Source: Smallanthus sonchifolius
Lineage: Eukaryota; Streptophyta; Magnoliopsida; Asterales; Asteraceae
Direction of reading: 5' to 3'
Assembly: GCA_023525975.1 (NCBI GenBank)
Contig: CM042029.1
Location: 89,262,849-89,326,848, forward strand
DNA: 64,000 nucleotides
Notes under the pieces: model-generated
The model's database searches: none
Told to the model about the DNA's origin: nothing
What the model saw: only the letters and a program-made list of their open reading frames with translations
Part shown: positions 10,677 through 23,600 of the stretch, in pieces
How the letters are laid out: every line of letters begins with the position of its first letter
Numbering within the stretch: the stretch's first letter is position 1
Program-made: the position numbers and the translations under genes

Positions 10677-13600
10677 TTAAATCTTCCTTGATGCCTTGAG
10701 ATGGTAATCATGTTTAATGAGATTTGCCCTTAGCAACATGGCCCGAACATCTCGATCAAACTCAACTCCCGTCTGCAAAACTCTTTGAAACGTGGCTTTC
10801 CTTTGATCTGCATGCCGAGCGTACAGGATCTTGTTGTGTGAGTCGATTCTTGCCTGCAAAAATCACGTTCAATAAATTATGACACAATATTGCAAGCGCG
10901 ATATTTAGTCGCGATCAATGTGACTTGTTGAACAAGCATGAGTTAATTTTTTGTTAATAAAATGCCTTGGATTTAATTATATAGCACCTGAATTTGGTTG
11001 TCTGTGATTAAAGCTTCAAGTTCTTCTTGTATACCAGATACAGTGGTTTTAAAAGCACTAGCCATCATGTTCAGATCAACAGATACAAATGGATGAGTAT
11101 ACTGAATTAGGGCTTTGTTACGGATTTCAGTATAAAGCATCTCCACATGATCATGCAAATGAATGTCAAGCAATAGGTTTGCTTTAAGGTTTCCAAGGTA
11201 ATCTAAACACGAAGCATAATGGCTGCAAAAAATGCAAGAAAGAAATTCTTTTAATACAAATAATAATAATGATCTGATCGCATAAACACGAACATACCTT
11301 GAATAGAAATCATGGATAAGTTCCCTTACTTCGGGTACCAACTCTAAGAAGTTACGGAAGTTAATATTGTCTATTACTTTTGCCTGCCAATTGGAATATT
11401 TCAATTACAATTATATATAAAACATCAATTATAATTAGTAAACAGTGAGACGGTAAACTAATAAAGTATAGAATAAAATATTGCCTTGAGCTCTGCCCGG
11501 TCAAAACTTGCAAGAGCACAAAGTCCACCATACGTTGCAATATCTTGAGCGGAAATAACTTCCGCGTAGTTGTTTCCCAATTCTGGAGCGGTTTCCAAGA
11601 ACTATGAACACACCAATGAGGTTGTATATCAAATTGTAACAACTGTTAAACTGCATAATAATAAATACCAGATTATTATTATTAGTAAAATGTGATAAAA
11701 AAAAATACCTTGCGGGCAGCATGTTTGTACTTCCCAGCCTCAAGGTGAGCAAGTCCAGCAGCACATTGTAGTTTTGCAATTGTGATAGGATCTAAGCCAG
11801 CTTTGTTTTGTTCTGCTTTACTGACATAGCTTGTAACATGTGCAAACTGACCCATTTCAATGCTGACCAAAATTGCATTTAAACACATGTGTATGATGTG
11901 TTTTGCAGTTGTACAATAATCACGGGTGCGGACATAATTCTTAAATGCATCCCCAAGTGCACCACGAGCATAATAGAAGTCTCCAAAGTCATTGTATCCC
12001 ATTCTTATGCTCTCTTTAATCAAATTTGTCTGTAGCAATAGAAAGAGGTTGGCCAATATCATGCATTGATATATACCTACTGAAAATTCCAGTTACCAAA
12101 GACATCTCAAACGATTAAACATGAAAGAAATATCATATATTATGTTGTCACTGGATTGGTGCATCTATGTTTACATGTAGAATAAACATAACGAATAAAG
12201 ATTGCTTCACAGCACTGCTTTAGATCCAGAGGTTACATATCCATCTAACACATAAATGATGAACTTACATACATCCTTTGTTCAGGGGCCATGATTTCTA
12301 TCATACATCAACTGAATCATCTTTCAAGGATAAATTCCTATCAAGCAGCAAGCTGTTATAAACTCTGCATAGGGTTGCAATTTCTACCAGACAAGAGATT
12401 ACAATTACAAACCATCATTTAAGAACTTTCTCCTCATCATCAAAACAATATTATAGTTTACCCCCTATCTTCTACAATCCTCAGAAGGCCGGCTTCCTAA
12501 AGCAAATAATCAACTTTTTGTAGGTATAACAGATATCTCTCCAGTTTAGAGAGTTGTCCCAATTTCCCAAAAAAGAAAGCATTCAAGAAAACGCTGTTAG
12601 TGGTATGTATATGTTTCTCATTTATTATATCTCACTTTAGAACTTGTACCTTTTTATAACTGTACTCACATCCTCTGTGTCAATTGCATATCACAATCAA
12701 TAACCTTTAACATGTAAAGCCACAAATTTTGTATATTGGAATATTTTTTTTATTAAATAAAAGAGATTCCCCTTTATTTTTTGTTGAGGTGAATTGATTG
12801 ACGAAATTGGTCAATAATGGCTTTAAAGGGTATAAAAAACTTTCACTTCCAACTTATAAATTGGTGTGGTGTCTAAGGTGATCAAACGCATTTGGGTGGT
12901 TTTTATAACAATCGAGTTGGTTTGGGTTGAAACTGTACAATGAATGAGCATTTAAAACTCAAATCCATTCTAAGTTGTAATCGCATGACCAAATGGACGC
13001 CAATAGATAACTTTGGGTAATAATAGTTGAATTGACCATGTAGATGATAAAATTGATCATAAGGTCACATAGTTGCACTTTATGCTCTAAGAAACACACT
13101 TATTGAATATTAAATTAACATTAGATGTTCAAGCAAAATCGGGCAACGACAAGTGATTTGGGAGCTAATCTTACTAGTGTGAGTACATAGAGCTTTCCCA
13201 AATAAGCTATAAGGTAAAACTGTCTATTTTAAGGATACACATGTTTGATTGCCTAGTTTTTCAAATTTCACGCAAGTGATCTTTTTGGTAGTTTGATTGT
13301 GTGGCCAAGTTTATATGCATGTTTGGTGTATAAGCATGCTAATTTTAGTTTATATACATTAGACATTGTATGCTAATGCTAGTAAGTGTGTGTGGCCTTG
13401 AGGACTATAGTTTTCACTTTAAAGGCATTGTAAATAATAATACTCACAGGCTAAATAACGTTGAGCATAAGAACTTGATCCTCACAAGTTGTAACAGAAA
13501 ACTTCGATTTTCACAAACTGGCATTGAGACTAAGATTCTTACTTAAATGCATCAGAGAACTTGATTCTCTAAAATATGTTAAGGAAGAAATACTATTGCA

Positions 13601-15794
13601 TGAATTGTGTGTGTGGTTGTGCAAGTTCCTTAGTTATTGCCAACCAGTGTTGTAAAAATCGCGCCTAGTCGGCGCCTAGGCGCCGATTAATCGCTAGGCG
13701 CTCGGCTAAGGAGGAATTTTGACCTAGTCGGTCCAAAAATCGCTAGACGGTCCAAATCGCGCCTAGGCGGCCAGATTCCGGCAAACATTCCGGCTAAAAC
13801 CTGAAATTTCCGGCCAAATTCCGGCGAAAACCTTTGGTGTGGTTTAAAAATGAACATTTTTATAAAAATTACATATAAAAATGTGTGTATATATATAAAA
13901 AACTGAAAATTACATATAAAAATTCCAATCTGATTAATCCCGCCTAGGCCCCGATTAATCCCGCCTAGGCCTAGGCCCTACCCCACCTCCCGACTAGCGC
14001 CTAGCGATTTTTACAACACTGTTGCCAACTATAACTATGCACAATATTTGAATTTCCTAATTAAGTGCCTTAGTGTAAACTATTGGAATAGTGAGTTTTG
14101 GGAGTGTTCATGTTTGTTCACATATTGTAGAAACTCGCTAATATAAATTGCTCATGAATACCTAGGAAACCTTGATGATCTGGTAAAAGAATTTTATGAT
14201 TTATGTAAATGCCTAGGTTGTGCAGTACTGCTGCACAAGCACCATACCCTAAAATGTCATAGCTTTACGGCGCAAGTGCTGATTCTCAACTATCCTACGT
14301 TACCTTTATGAAAAAAGAGGCACTTTAGAGACACCATAGCCTTATAATGCTACCATATGATAGTCAGATACACGTGGCCCTTCTACCAGTTTCCTATCCT
14401 GCTTAGCAGTATTTTCACATGTTTTTGGTTTTGGTTTTCAGGTATTAAACCTCTATGTATTCATTTCGCAATTAGCATTGCTAATGTTGTGGTGCAATGC
14501 ATCCAAAGGTGTCAAGAAAAAGTATAAAGCCTCGGCATGAATATGGAGTTTGGTAGCAACTTGCACCCTTGTTTTAAGAAGTTGTGTAACATTATAGGAA
14601 ATAAAAATGGCCGTAAAGTTTGGTAAAAGAAAAGTAACCCTTTGTAAGACTTCCTCAATCCTCAGTAAATATGAAATTCTGGAACAGTGCTCAAATAATC
14701 AGTGAATCAACTTAAATCTATACTATATAATAAGTAAAGGTTTCTCAATACCACGTGTCGTCACCATATTAATCCTTATAAAACATTTCCCGCCTCTCTC
14801 TCATAATAAATACACTTTCATATTTTCAATAATAATATAATTTTAAATAAATTATTAATTATACTAATAAAACACATTTATTTTAAATTATCTCATATTA
14901 TATGAAACTTTAAAATGTAATTACTTAGCATATGTTTTCAATCAAACAGTAAATGAAAGTCAAATTACATTGAATAGTATTTTAATGTATTTTTTTTAAA
15001 CTCAATTATATATTAATTTTTACATAATTTTTTGATTTTGTTTTCTATCGTTAGTATGTGTAATACATTTTTCCACCTATAAGATACATATATAAAGATT
15101 TAAGGAATTTTACGTATTGGTATTTTTTTCACCCTGTGTAATACACAGGTTCTAAGCTAGTATTCTATAAAAAAAGGTTTATAAAATACCAGTGTTACAC
15201 AACAGTTTCCAGTTTTATTTCTGAAACTATGAACTCCAAAATCCCTAAGTTGCTTGTCACATTGCTTCCTTTCAAAACGGAATTAAGATAGCACCAAAAA
15301 TCCTAATACTGCTACTTAAAAAGTACCAAATCATGCTTATAACAATGAATAGTAAAATTAGAAGCTAATAATGAATAATATAGTACCCTGTAAGCATTAA
15401 GCTCATTCTCAAGCTTATCCTTCCTCTGGTCAGCCCTACGATCAACCGCATCCATCCAACTTAAATCCAAACCGTAATTTTGACCTAATCGCCCATCGAT
15501 TTTCTGAACAACTTCCCTAAACAAGTGCGTGCTCTCTCCCTTCTTAATCTCATCATACGCCATCCGAAGCGCATCTAACTTCATCGAAACAATATCACAT
15601 TTGTCCGCGATGAATATCAACCGAGAAATTTTTGTACGGCCGGTGTATAAGGCGGTGTACGCCTCGATATCGAGCTGCTCGCCGCTGATGATCGGTCGCC
15701 GTTGCTGCTGCTGCGTCAACGATTCATCATCGTCGCCGCCGTTCGTGAAGATCTCGTCGGTCATCGGTCCAGATGCTTCCTCCTCGGTCTCCAT
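10677..15794 (-). CDS. CSN1: COP9 signalosome subunit 1 (CSN1/FUS6)
   Basis: Six exons: 15794-15387, 12029-11709, 11601-11485, 11383-11298, 11222-10988 and 10853-10677. Frames join exactly to about 447 residues, close to Arabidopsis FUS6. The start is the second of two ATGs (15800 and 15794), chosen because METEEEASGP matches the family N-terminus. After an acidic, Gln-rich segment comes the RPN7-like helical region (DIEAYTALYTGRTKI, MGYNDFGDFYYARGALGDAFKNY, TRDYCTTAKHIIHMC). The PCI domain follows (DIATYGGLCALASFDRAELK, NINFRNFLELVPEVREL, LITDNQIQ). CSN1 is a scaffold subunit of the nuclear COP9 signalosome, which removes NEDD8 from cullins and represses photomorphogenesis in the dark. No stops or lost motifs. 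Intron 3 uses a GC donor. Intron 1 is 3.4 kb and holds two transposons. Confidence 0.96.
13645..14021 (+). mobile_element. hAT-type MITE in CSN1 intron 1
   Basis: The termini CAGTGTTGTAAAAATCGC and, inverted, CAGTGTTGTAAAAATCGC are perfect inverted repeats. They are flanked by the 8-bp duplication ttgccaac (13637-13644 and 14022-14029). The interior is rich in GCGCCTAGGCGCC-like palindromes. Length 377 bp, non-coding, orientation arbitrary. Confidence 0.94.
14717..15160 (+). mobile_element. Small non-autonomous Helitron in CSN1 intron 1
   Basis: Begins TCTATACTATATAATAAG after host A (14716), has CCACGTGTCG near the start, and ends with the hairpin ACCCTGTGTAATACACAGGT followed by ...CTAG before host T (15161). 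It is 444 bp with no coding capacity. Same family as 9276-9744 and 33794-34243, and the cleanest copy in the window, with a single hairpin. Confidence 0.87.
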
Positions 15795-17059
15795 GATCAC
15801 ACCGTTTCGTAGGGTTTCGTTCCGCTAAGGGATTTCAAATCACACTGTTTAGACTTGATTTTACAGATTCTTAAACGACACCGTTTTACTTTAGGCTAGA
15901 TGGAGTGAAGGCCTTTAAGATATTGGGTTTCTAAAACCCATCACTTCGGCCCTTTACTATTTTAAGTTGGAACGTGTTGGATTGACGGGTTAAATTGATG
16001 CAACCCTGTAACCCATTTATTTAAACAATTTAAACAGGTTGAGAAGTTGTTAACCGGTAGTAGATGAGATGTGATCAAATTGTAGATAAGTCATAAACAA
16101 GTTGACGGTTTGTGAACAAATGGTTAGCATATTAATCTCATAAAACATATTTGTTTTCTTAACTTTATACGAGGATTAAATAGTTTAATTAAACGGGTTA
16201 TTCATGTCAATCTTAACATGGCCCGTTTAATTAAATAAGTTAGATCAAAACAGTTTGAACATCATATGTTTATTAAACAAAAAAGAAATAGTAACTTGAA
16301 AACTATTTATTTTCTTCTTATATTAGAGTGCCATGTCAATACCACCCAACAATCATCTATCATCTTGTGTCATGTGTCACAATTATTAGAGTACAAGTTT
16401 TTTCTTGATTTTTTTTAATTACTAACTATTTAACATTTCATTTATTAATTCCTAAATTTTCATTATTGTTTAATATTTTCTTTATAATCTTGAATCTTCA
16501 TTACTAATTATTTAATATTTTATTTATTTAACCCGTATAAAATATAATTTTTTTACAAACGAGATTGTTTTTAATAAACGGTTATCTATCGCGTATCGAA
16601 TTTATCAGGTAAATGGTCTGATATCTGAAAATGTATAATATGTTATATAGTTTTCCTTTATTGCCACTTGCTTTCATGGTATCGTGAACAATGTTTTCAC
16701 TTTTCATCACATGAATCCTACAATGATGCTTTTAGTATACATAATAATAATACATGCTTAACCAGAATGATTAAATAATAAAACAAATTTCATAATAACT
16801 TATAAGTATTATTTGAAATAATGTTTAGTGATTTGGGTGTAAATGAGTTTAAACTCGAGATTTACCCATTTAACTTAACAAAGCTTGAATTCGTGTTTGG
16901 CTTAATTACTATTTAATGATTTATAAGAATTATTTTATTTATATACGTACATGCATAACTACTTATATACGTCATTCAGGCTTCTAAGAAGGTGAGTAAT
17001 GGCACGTGCTTTTAATTTGTACCATACATGAGCAGTCAACTTGTGTTACTACTTTACAG
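15795..17059. other. Intergenic, no gene seen
   Basis: CSN1 leader and promoter at the left end, then AT-rich DNA. A segment around 15960-16250 has repeated aacccgtttaatta-like words typical of decayed MITEs. The stretch 16906-16975 matches part of the 130-bp repeat at 26985 and 32700. No coding evidence. Confidence 0.5.
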
Positions 17060-17233
17060 ACTGCTTTTTTTTACTTAGCTGACAACAACGTGTTGTTTGA
17101 AGGCATCCTCTTGAAACTAAGCATGGTTACACCTGAGGCTCACTACAAAGAACAGACCACTCCTAAACAGATTGCTTCTTATACTCTCATCCTTCTTCAG
17201 AGAATAATCTCACTTGCAGTTCCTGCAATCATG
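17060..17233 (+). pseudogene. Isolated exon of class I fructose-bisphosphate aldolase
   Basis: This 58-codon open segment has an acceptor (tttacag, ending 17059) and a donor (GTAAGT, from 17234). Its translation carries NNVLFEGILLK and SMVTPEAHYKEQTTPKQIA, then LLQRIISLAVPAIM. This matches the aldolase stretch that holds the Schiff-base lysine (the K of LLK); the usual Pro after LLK is Leu here. Plant aldolases of the plastid type have about 390-400 residues. I find no other aldolase exon for several kb on either side, so this is a relic or a captured exon. Which aldolase it came from cannot be decided by eye. Confidence 0.8.
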
Positions 17234-17643
17234 GTAAGTATCCCTAAAACCTTTAGTTATGTACAAAAAAGTATTTTCGGCCCAACTTAACTCGGCCCAT
17301 TTTGACATGTACTAAAAACTGACCCGTTTTAACTCAAAGGGATGTTTCCTGAGGTGTGCCTATTTAATTTCCATTTCTCATGTTTTAAATTTATATTTGA
17401 CTTTTGCACTTGAGCTAGAAGTTTGACTTTTTCAAAAATTCAAGAATGATGATTAACACATGTTATGATCTTACCAGGGAGGATGGGAATTTGCAACTTC
17501 TACTTTACTAAACTTTTCATACTTAAAACATAGTTACATAAATTTAACTATTTTTCATTTATTGTCTACTAATTAGGAGCCGAGTGTCTCATTGGATGCA
17601 ACTTCTCTATCCCCTCTGATAGGGTAAGGTTTGCCCTCACCAC

Positions 17644-18247
17644 TAGGGCTGTAAACGAACCGAACCGAACGAAGCCTTGTTCGTGTTCGTTCGTCAAGCA
17701 TTTAACTTGTTTATGAACGGTTCACGAACACTAACTGAACGAAATTTCATGTTCGTGTTCGCTCATTAAGGAAATGGATTTGTTCACGAACGAAACCGAA
17801 CGAATAAGCGTTTGGGACTTTTGATGTCAAACCTAATGTCTTCCGAAATGAACATTTAATACGATCATTTTAATATCAAGTTTTTTGTACTTGTATCGAA
17901 CTTACTTTACTTAGTTAATTTTAGGGTAAAAAATAAAATAAAAATTAAACAATATAAAGGTTTAGATAAAATAAAAGAGAAATATACTAAAATCTTTAAT
18001 AAACAACATAAACAAACGACACATGAACGAACACGAACATAAACGAACGAACGTTCATGAACACGTTACCGAACGTTCACGAACACAACTGAACGAACGA
18101 GACATATGTTCATGTTCGTTCATTTAGTTAATCGGACGGAATTCCTTGTTCATGTTCGTTCATTTATTAAACGAACGAACGTAAACGAACTTCCAGCCGA
18201 ACGGTTCACGAACTGTTCGTTGAACGTTCGATTCGTTTACAGCCCTA
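17644..18247 (+). mobile_element. hAT-type MITE, 604 bp
   Basis: The inverted ends TAGGGCTGTAAACGAA and TTCGTTTACAGCCCTA are flanked by a perfect 8-bp duplication ctcaccac (17636-17643 and 18248-18255). The interior is built of GTTCGTGTTCGTTC-like words. Non-coding; orientation arbitrary. Confidence 0.93.
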
Positions 18248-18680
18248 CTCACCACAACCTCCCCATTTTTAGTAAGCGGGTTAAGGTTACCATTTTTATT
18301 AAACGAGTTAGAATGAACTACTTTAATAAATGAGTCAAACTTATCTTTTTTAGTAAACGAGTTAAAAATACCATTTTTAGTGAACATGTCAAAATTATAA
18401 TAAGTTATAATTTTAGTGAACATTTGGTTAAGTTTTACTTTTATTTAGTTAGTAAGTGGTTCAACGTATACATAACTACTCGATATGAAATATTTAGTTT
18501 GCTTCGTTTCCGTTTTCTTAAATGTTGCCTTATTTATTGTTGTTATTATCATCTTGTGTTGTTGATTTGCTTGTGTTTAAGTAATATAAAAATATAAATA
18601 AATATATTTTTAGATTAATTGATTTCATGAGATTAGGTTTTAAATTTATAAAGTAAAATGATAATTACGTTAACTTAATA
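18248..18680. other. AT-rich spacer with short tandem words
   Basis: 18265-18425 repeats a unit like tttttagtaaacgagttaaa about five times with drift. Nothing else recognisable. Confidence 0.45.
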
Positions 18681-18689
18681 TAGTTTAGG

Positions 18690-20155
18690 TAAGAAACAAC
18701 TATCGAACCAATGGACACGGTCGAGTTCCAATACTCAACTTTTGTTATCGTTTAACCGGATTAGTTAGTAGGTGGGTTTTGTGTGCTTGTGAAGTAGAAA
18801 ATCAAATGACGGTAAAGTAAATAACATAAAAATAAAAATGTGTGTGAAGTGTGTAACAGAAATGTAACTAGCAGAATAGTAAATAGCAGAAAAGTAAATA
18901 AGGCGAAAATGATCAGATTACGAAATGTATTGCTTCGGGATTCGAATCAGCTTGGTACATGATAATGTTAAGTTAACTAATTCAGTGGTATAACTACTAC
19001 AAACTTGTGACCCGGGTCACCGCTAGAGCCTCGTCCTCACGACATTTGATTTGCAAATTTTAATCTTTAAAAAGTGGTAGTGCCTCCCGTTAGGGACAAC
19101 ATTTACCCTCAACCCATCGAATGGTCATCTCCGGGTTAGATAAAGACATCGGACTCATAATGCTTTATATTAAGTTAAATAGGTGATTATATTTTGCTCA
19201 CCGGGAGGCGGTGTAACAATGGGACCAAGTATAAAGACGTACCGTTCCCAACATGAGTTCACCAATTTTTGGTCGCATAATAATCTCGTATAAAGACGTA
19301 CGATCTTAGAAGTATAGACCAAGCCTTGGCTTATCAATATCTGCTCGTATAAAGACGTACGAGTTTCAAAGAAAGTTTGATTAAAAAGGGTTTTACGATC
19401 TTACTCTTTAAAATCAAGACACTCATAAATATAAAGACGGATTTAGACAATAATAAAAGCCCATCAAAAGATTGTTTTTGAGGATGAATTAGTTAAAGAC
19501 ATAAACATACCACTTCATTAATAAGTTAAACATTAACATGCACCAAACATCATCTTCACCCTTGCAATACAAAGAAGTTTTAGCCACGAATGGCCATAAC
19601 GACTAGCGCAATGATGAGTTTCGTAGGCTCCCCTATTGTGGAACAAGGAGGAAGAGCCCCTCTACTCTCTACTCTCTACTCTAACTATGAGAATGATCTC
19701 TTCTTGAGTGTAATTTCTCTCTGGATTGGTGTGTGGAATGAAGTAGGCCTCAAATGTGCAATGCACGGTCGTGCAAAGACCCAGGGAATCAAACAGGGTA
19801 CAGAGGACACGGTACCGGGTCGTGGGGAGCAGAGAAGGCCAATGAACGGTCGTGCAATGGGATGCACGGCCATGCAACCTCCTCTTTTTCCCCAGTTTTG
19901 TCTTGTAGCTTCTTGTTGACTATTGTTGACCAATTTTGACTTCTTGGAGGTCAATGCTCCGGGAATGAACCTTCTAGAAGCTTGAATTCTTGGTGTTCTT
20001 GATAGGATTTAGCTTGATTTGTATTATTAACATCGAATAACCTGCAATTATCAAATATTTGTATTTTAAGCACAAATTGCAAGGTTATTATTTAATTTAG
20101 TACCATAATGTGGGATTATTATGCATGTAAAATATGTACAAATGATGACATATCA
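18690..20155 (+). repeat. LTR-like repeat, ends not fixed
   Basis: It has the same general form as the solo LTR at 27067-28798: an early 'tatcgaacc...ggacac' segment, a run of 'gtataaagacgtac' words (about 19230-19370), a patch of inverted GC words (cacggtcgtgcaa, 19760-19880) and an ending acatatca at 20155. This suggests a second, diverged LTR of a related family. I could not find a matching start or target duplication, so it may be truncated. Confidence 0.4.
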
Positions 20156-20334
20156 GTTATGTAGGTTGATAAACTCTCAGGAGGACCGAGGGAAGAAAAT
20201 CGACTTCACAACTACCACCGGTTGAATCCAACTAGCATAGGCCATTTATTCATTTACGTATATTGTGTTTATACATTCATTTTTTCGAACAGTTTCTTGA
20301 TTTTGATTGCCGTTTGTTTGACTTTTATAAACAG

Positions 20335-20386
20335 GTGATAACAATTGAACCAGGAGTATATAACCCAATTTCACTGCGCACATAGG
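20335..20386 (+). pseudogene. Possible aminopeptidase P fragment
   Basis: After an acceptor-like aaacag the frame reads VITIEPGVYNP and soon stops. This resembles the VITIEPGVYIP motif near the metal site of Xaa-Pro aminopeptidases. Only about 14 codons are covered, so chance or a tiny captured exon piece cannot be separated. Confidence 0.3.
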
Positions 20387-20642
20387 TAACTCCAGATTTT
20401 GTAATGCACAAGTACCAAAATCAAGAATTTTTTTATCGTGGATGCGTGTTATGTAAAACAGTTGTTACATTCAACAAGCAACATGAAATAAGTGTTTTAG
20501 TAACTAAAATATTTGGCCAAAAAATTCAGGTTTTTCGTGTATACTATATGACAACTAGAGTCCTCTTGCTTTTTCTCGACACGACGAGCCTCAAAAACAA
20601 TATATAAAAAGGTATTTTACAGGGGTATAAACGAGTCGAATC

Positions 20643-23600
20643 TGTAATATCCAGGATTTTCCGATCTATCCTTACCCTAAACCTTTGCACATATTATGAA
20701 TTTAAATCTTGAAAACTTATTTAGAATCTATTTTTCTTAAATAATAAACATTAATTATTTTGATATATATTTAAGAAGAACAATTATACTTGAAATATAT
20801 ATCTTATAATTATGTTAACACTTTATAAAGTTTATAATTACGGTTATGTAAATAAACTTTACTAATATCTAAACTTTGAAACTTATAAACTAGTAAATCT
20901 TATAAATTATTTTATAGAATTATAAAATAATAAAACTTATAAAACTTATTTTATTTTATAAAAAAATATATATAAATTGTTTTATAAACTTCAGGGACTG
21001 AAACTGTCATCTTTGAAACCTAGTTCAAACTAAAATCTAAGTTTTGACAAACTCCAGGGGTCTATTGTGTAATTAACCCAAACTTTCAGCTTTGAATCCA
21101 GTCACGAGTTCGATCCCGGCTAAGCCCGATTTTCCTCCGTCTTTCCTCGAAATCGTGATTCCGGCCAGGTTCATTGCACCTCGAGCCTCCCTTCGAGCGT
21201 GCGACCCAAACCCGAGGTGTATCGAAGCTCGATTCCACCTTTAACGGCCGCGTAATCCGACTTTAAACCCATTGAAGGCAACCACCATCTTCCCAACCGT
21301 TCGAGCAATTAAAGCTGAAATTGATTATAAATACCGGTTGGAACACACTAGCGACATCACACTCTATCTTCCCATTATCTCAATTCCATTAAATCGCACC
21401 TACATTGCTCGTTTGGATCTCCGGTCAGTCGCTTCAAAAGCTTGAACTCGTTCTCCCTCAATTCGATATCATTTCAGTAATTCTTATGGCCAATCTTGTC
21501 ATTTTCGTTCCATAATCAGTTGTAACATCCATGATTTTCTGATACTATTTTAAGTTATTATATACGATAATGGCGTACCATTTCAAACCTGTTTTTCCTG
21601 ACAACATACGTAACCCTAATCATTGATTTAACACGTGGTAAATTGAAGTTTTATCCTTACATAAACATATTATTGTCCTAGTTAGATTTAAATAAACAAA
21701 TATATGTACATCTATATATACATAATTATTATTATTATCATTTTTTTTATTAAATCAATTAAAAGCTTTAAACTTATCTCAAATAAATAAAAACTATTAT
21801 TTTATTATAAATAATCCTAATCTAATCTTAAATAACTAACTTGAAATTTCATCCTAATCTTTTTTTTTGAACGTGATCTATTTATTTTTAATTTTATTAA
21901 ATATAACTAATTATATTCAAATATTTTGCAATCCTAGTCCAAATAACTATTTAATTTTGCGAATAAGTCCATAATCCCACCCTATAAATAGAGCCTCTAT
22001 TCCTCATTTATTTTTCACACCTCAACGATCCTCTAGGGTTCTCTAGCTACTAAAGGTCGTTCTTCTCATCTTTTGAAAGATTCTAGCTTAAATCCTTCCA
22101 TTCTAAGTAAGTTCTTCTTATGTTCTTGCTTGTTCATACTTTTCCTTTCAAAAATTCCTCATAACTAGCTAGATCTATGATTCCCTAACATGTTTATGTT
22201 ATAATCATAGACCTATCCAAGATCAAAGGTCCTATTTTAATTAAACTTGTTCAAACTTTTATTTAAAAACTTGGTTTTGATCTTTCTTGTTCATTTCAAT
22301 TTCAACAATCATGTTTTTACTAAAACTCCTTACTTTTAAATTAAACATCCTCTAATATTCAACTTATAATATTTCTATCTTTACTAAACTTATATTTTCA
22401 CTTTAACCCTTATACTTTTCAAACTTACCAAACACACCCTAAACTTGGTTAAGTATGCAAATAGAGTAACTTTCAAACTAGTATGTAGTTATCTGACAAA
22501 CATTAAAGTTCTGGCTAGGAAAAGACGGGGTTCTGATCCGACCAACTCTTTCCTGAGAACTTTTCTGTTGGAGGTACTACTCTGGAATGGTAACCACTCT
22601 AGTGTACAACAACCACTTTCAAATAATTACACTGTCAACCCCTCGACTATCCTTAACTTGTTTCTAACGTAACAAACTGAACTAGGGAATCCTTAAGGCA
22701 TTCGATCCAAGTTACTACAAGTTCAAGTTCAACCCCTTCATTTGCAAGGTGAGTATTTCATAGCCCCTTTTACTCTTTTACACTTTTGGGGTGAAACATG
22801 AACTATATACAAATTACATGTTTACATTTACACAAACAACACAAGTACAAATCCTATTTACATTCATGTGTGCAATTTGAGCTTTATGCCCGAGTGTTAT
22901 TTGTGCTAACTTTTGTGTGCGATTTATGTGCAATCATTAACTATTCAAGCCGACGGTTTTCAATGATAGATCTATTGAGTCTGACAAACCCACCCAGATT
23001 GGGGTGATTGTTACCGACAACACAATTTGCATGCTAGTTACAAAGGTTTGATTATACTTTGGTTACACATTAGTTACTCCCCATAAATGCCTTATTTATT
23101 CATGATATGTAAGGATTTGATCTTCCACATTTATATACTATCTATATACAAACCTGTGTATGCTCACCAACTTTTTAGTTGACATTATTTTATTCATGTT
23201 TCAGGTGATAATGTGTGAGTTTGATCAAGACATGCTACACATAGGCTTTGGACTTAGTTAAATTTAAATAAAGGATGTTATGTATTTCATTCACGTACTT
23301 GTTTTAAATGTGATTTTGTTGTTTGAAATGAAATTTGATGATTTAAAATATTGCAATCTAGTCAACCTTGTGCTCATGAACAGTCTACATGTCCCGCCCC
23401 GACGTATTCCGCTGTTGGTTGGGGTGTGACATCAGTTACCCTCTGTCAAATTACAATGACAGATGGATTATCGGTTCGTATTTAGGGATTTGATGTTCAT
23501 AAGGAATTGGGGGCAAATCTGAAATTTCTTGTCCGTATGAAACACCAGCGAGGCCCGTAGCTGGGTGGTTTGTGCGCTTGTGTGTGGACTTGGGTGACTC

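Larger units (their letters stand above)
12030..15386 (-). other. CSN1 intron 1
   Basis: A 3.36-kb intron with donor GTACTA at 15386 and acceptor CTGTAG at 12030. It contains the hAT MITE at 13645-14021 and the Helitron at 14717-15160. The remainder (12030-13644 and 14022-14716) is AT-rich sequence in which I find no exon or other element. Confidence 0.85.
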
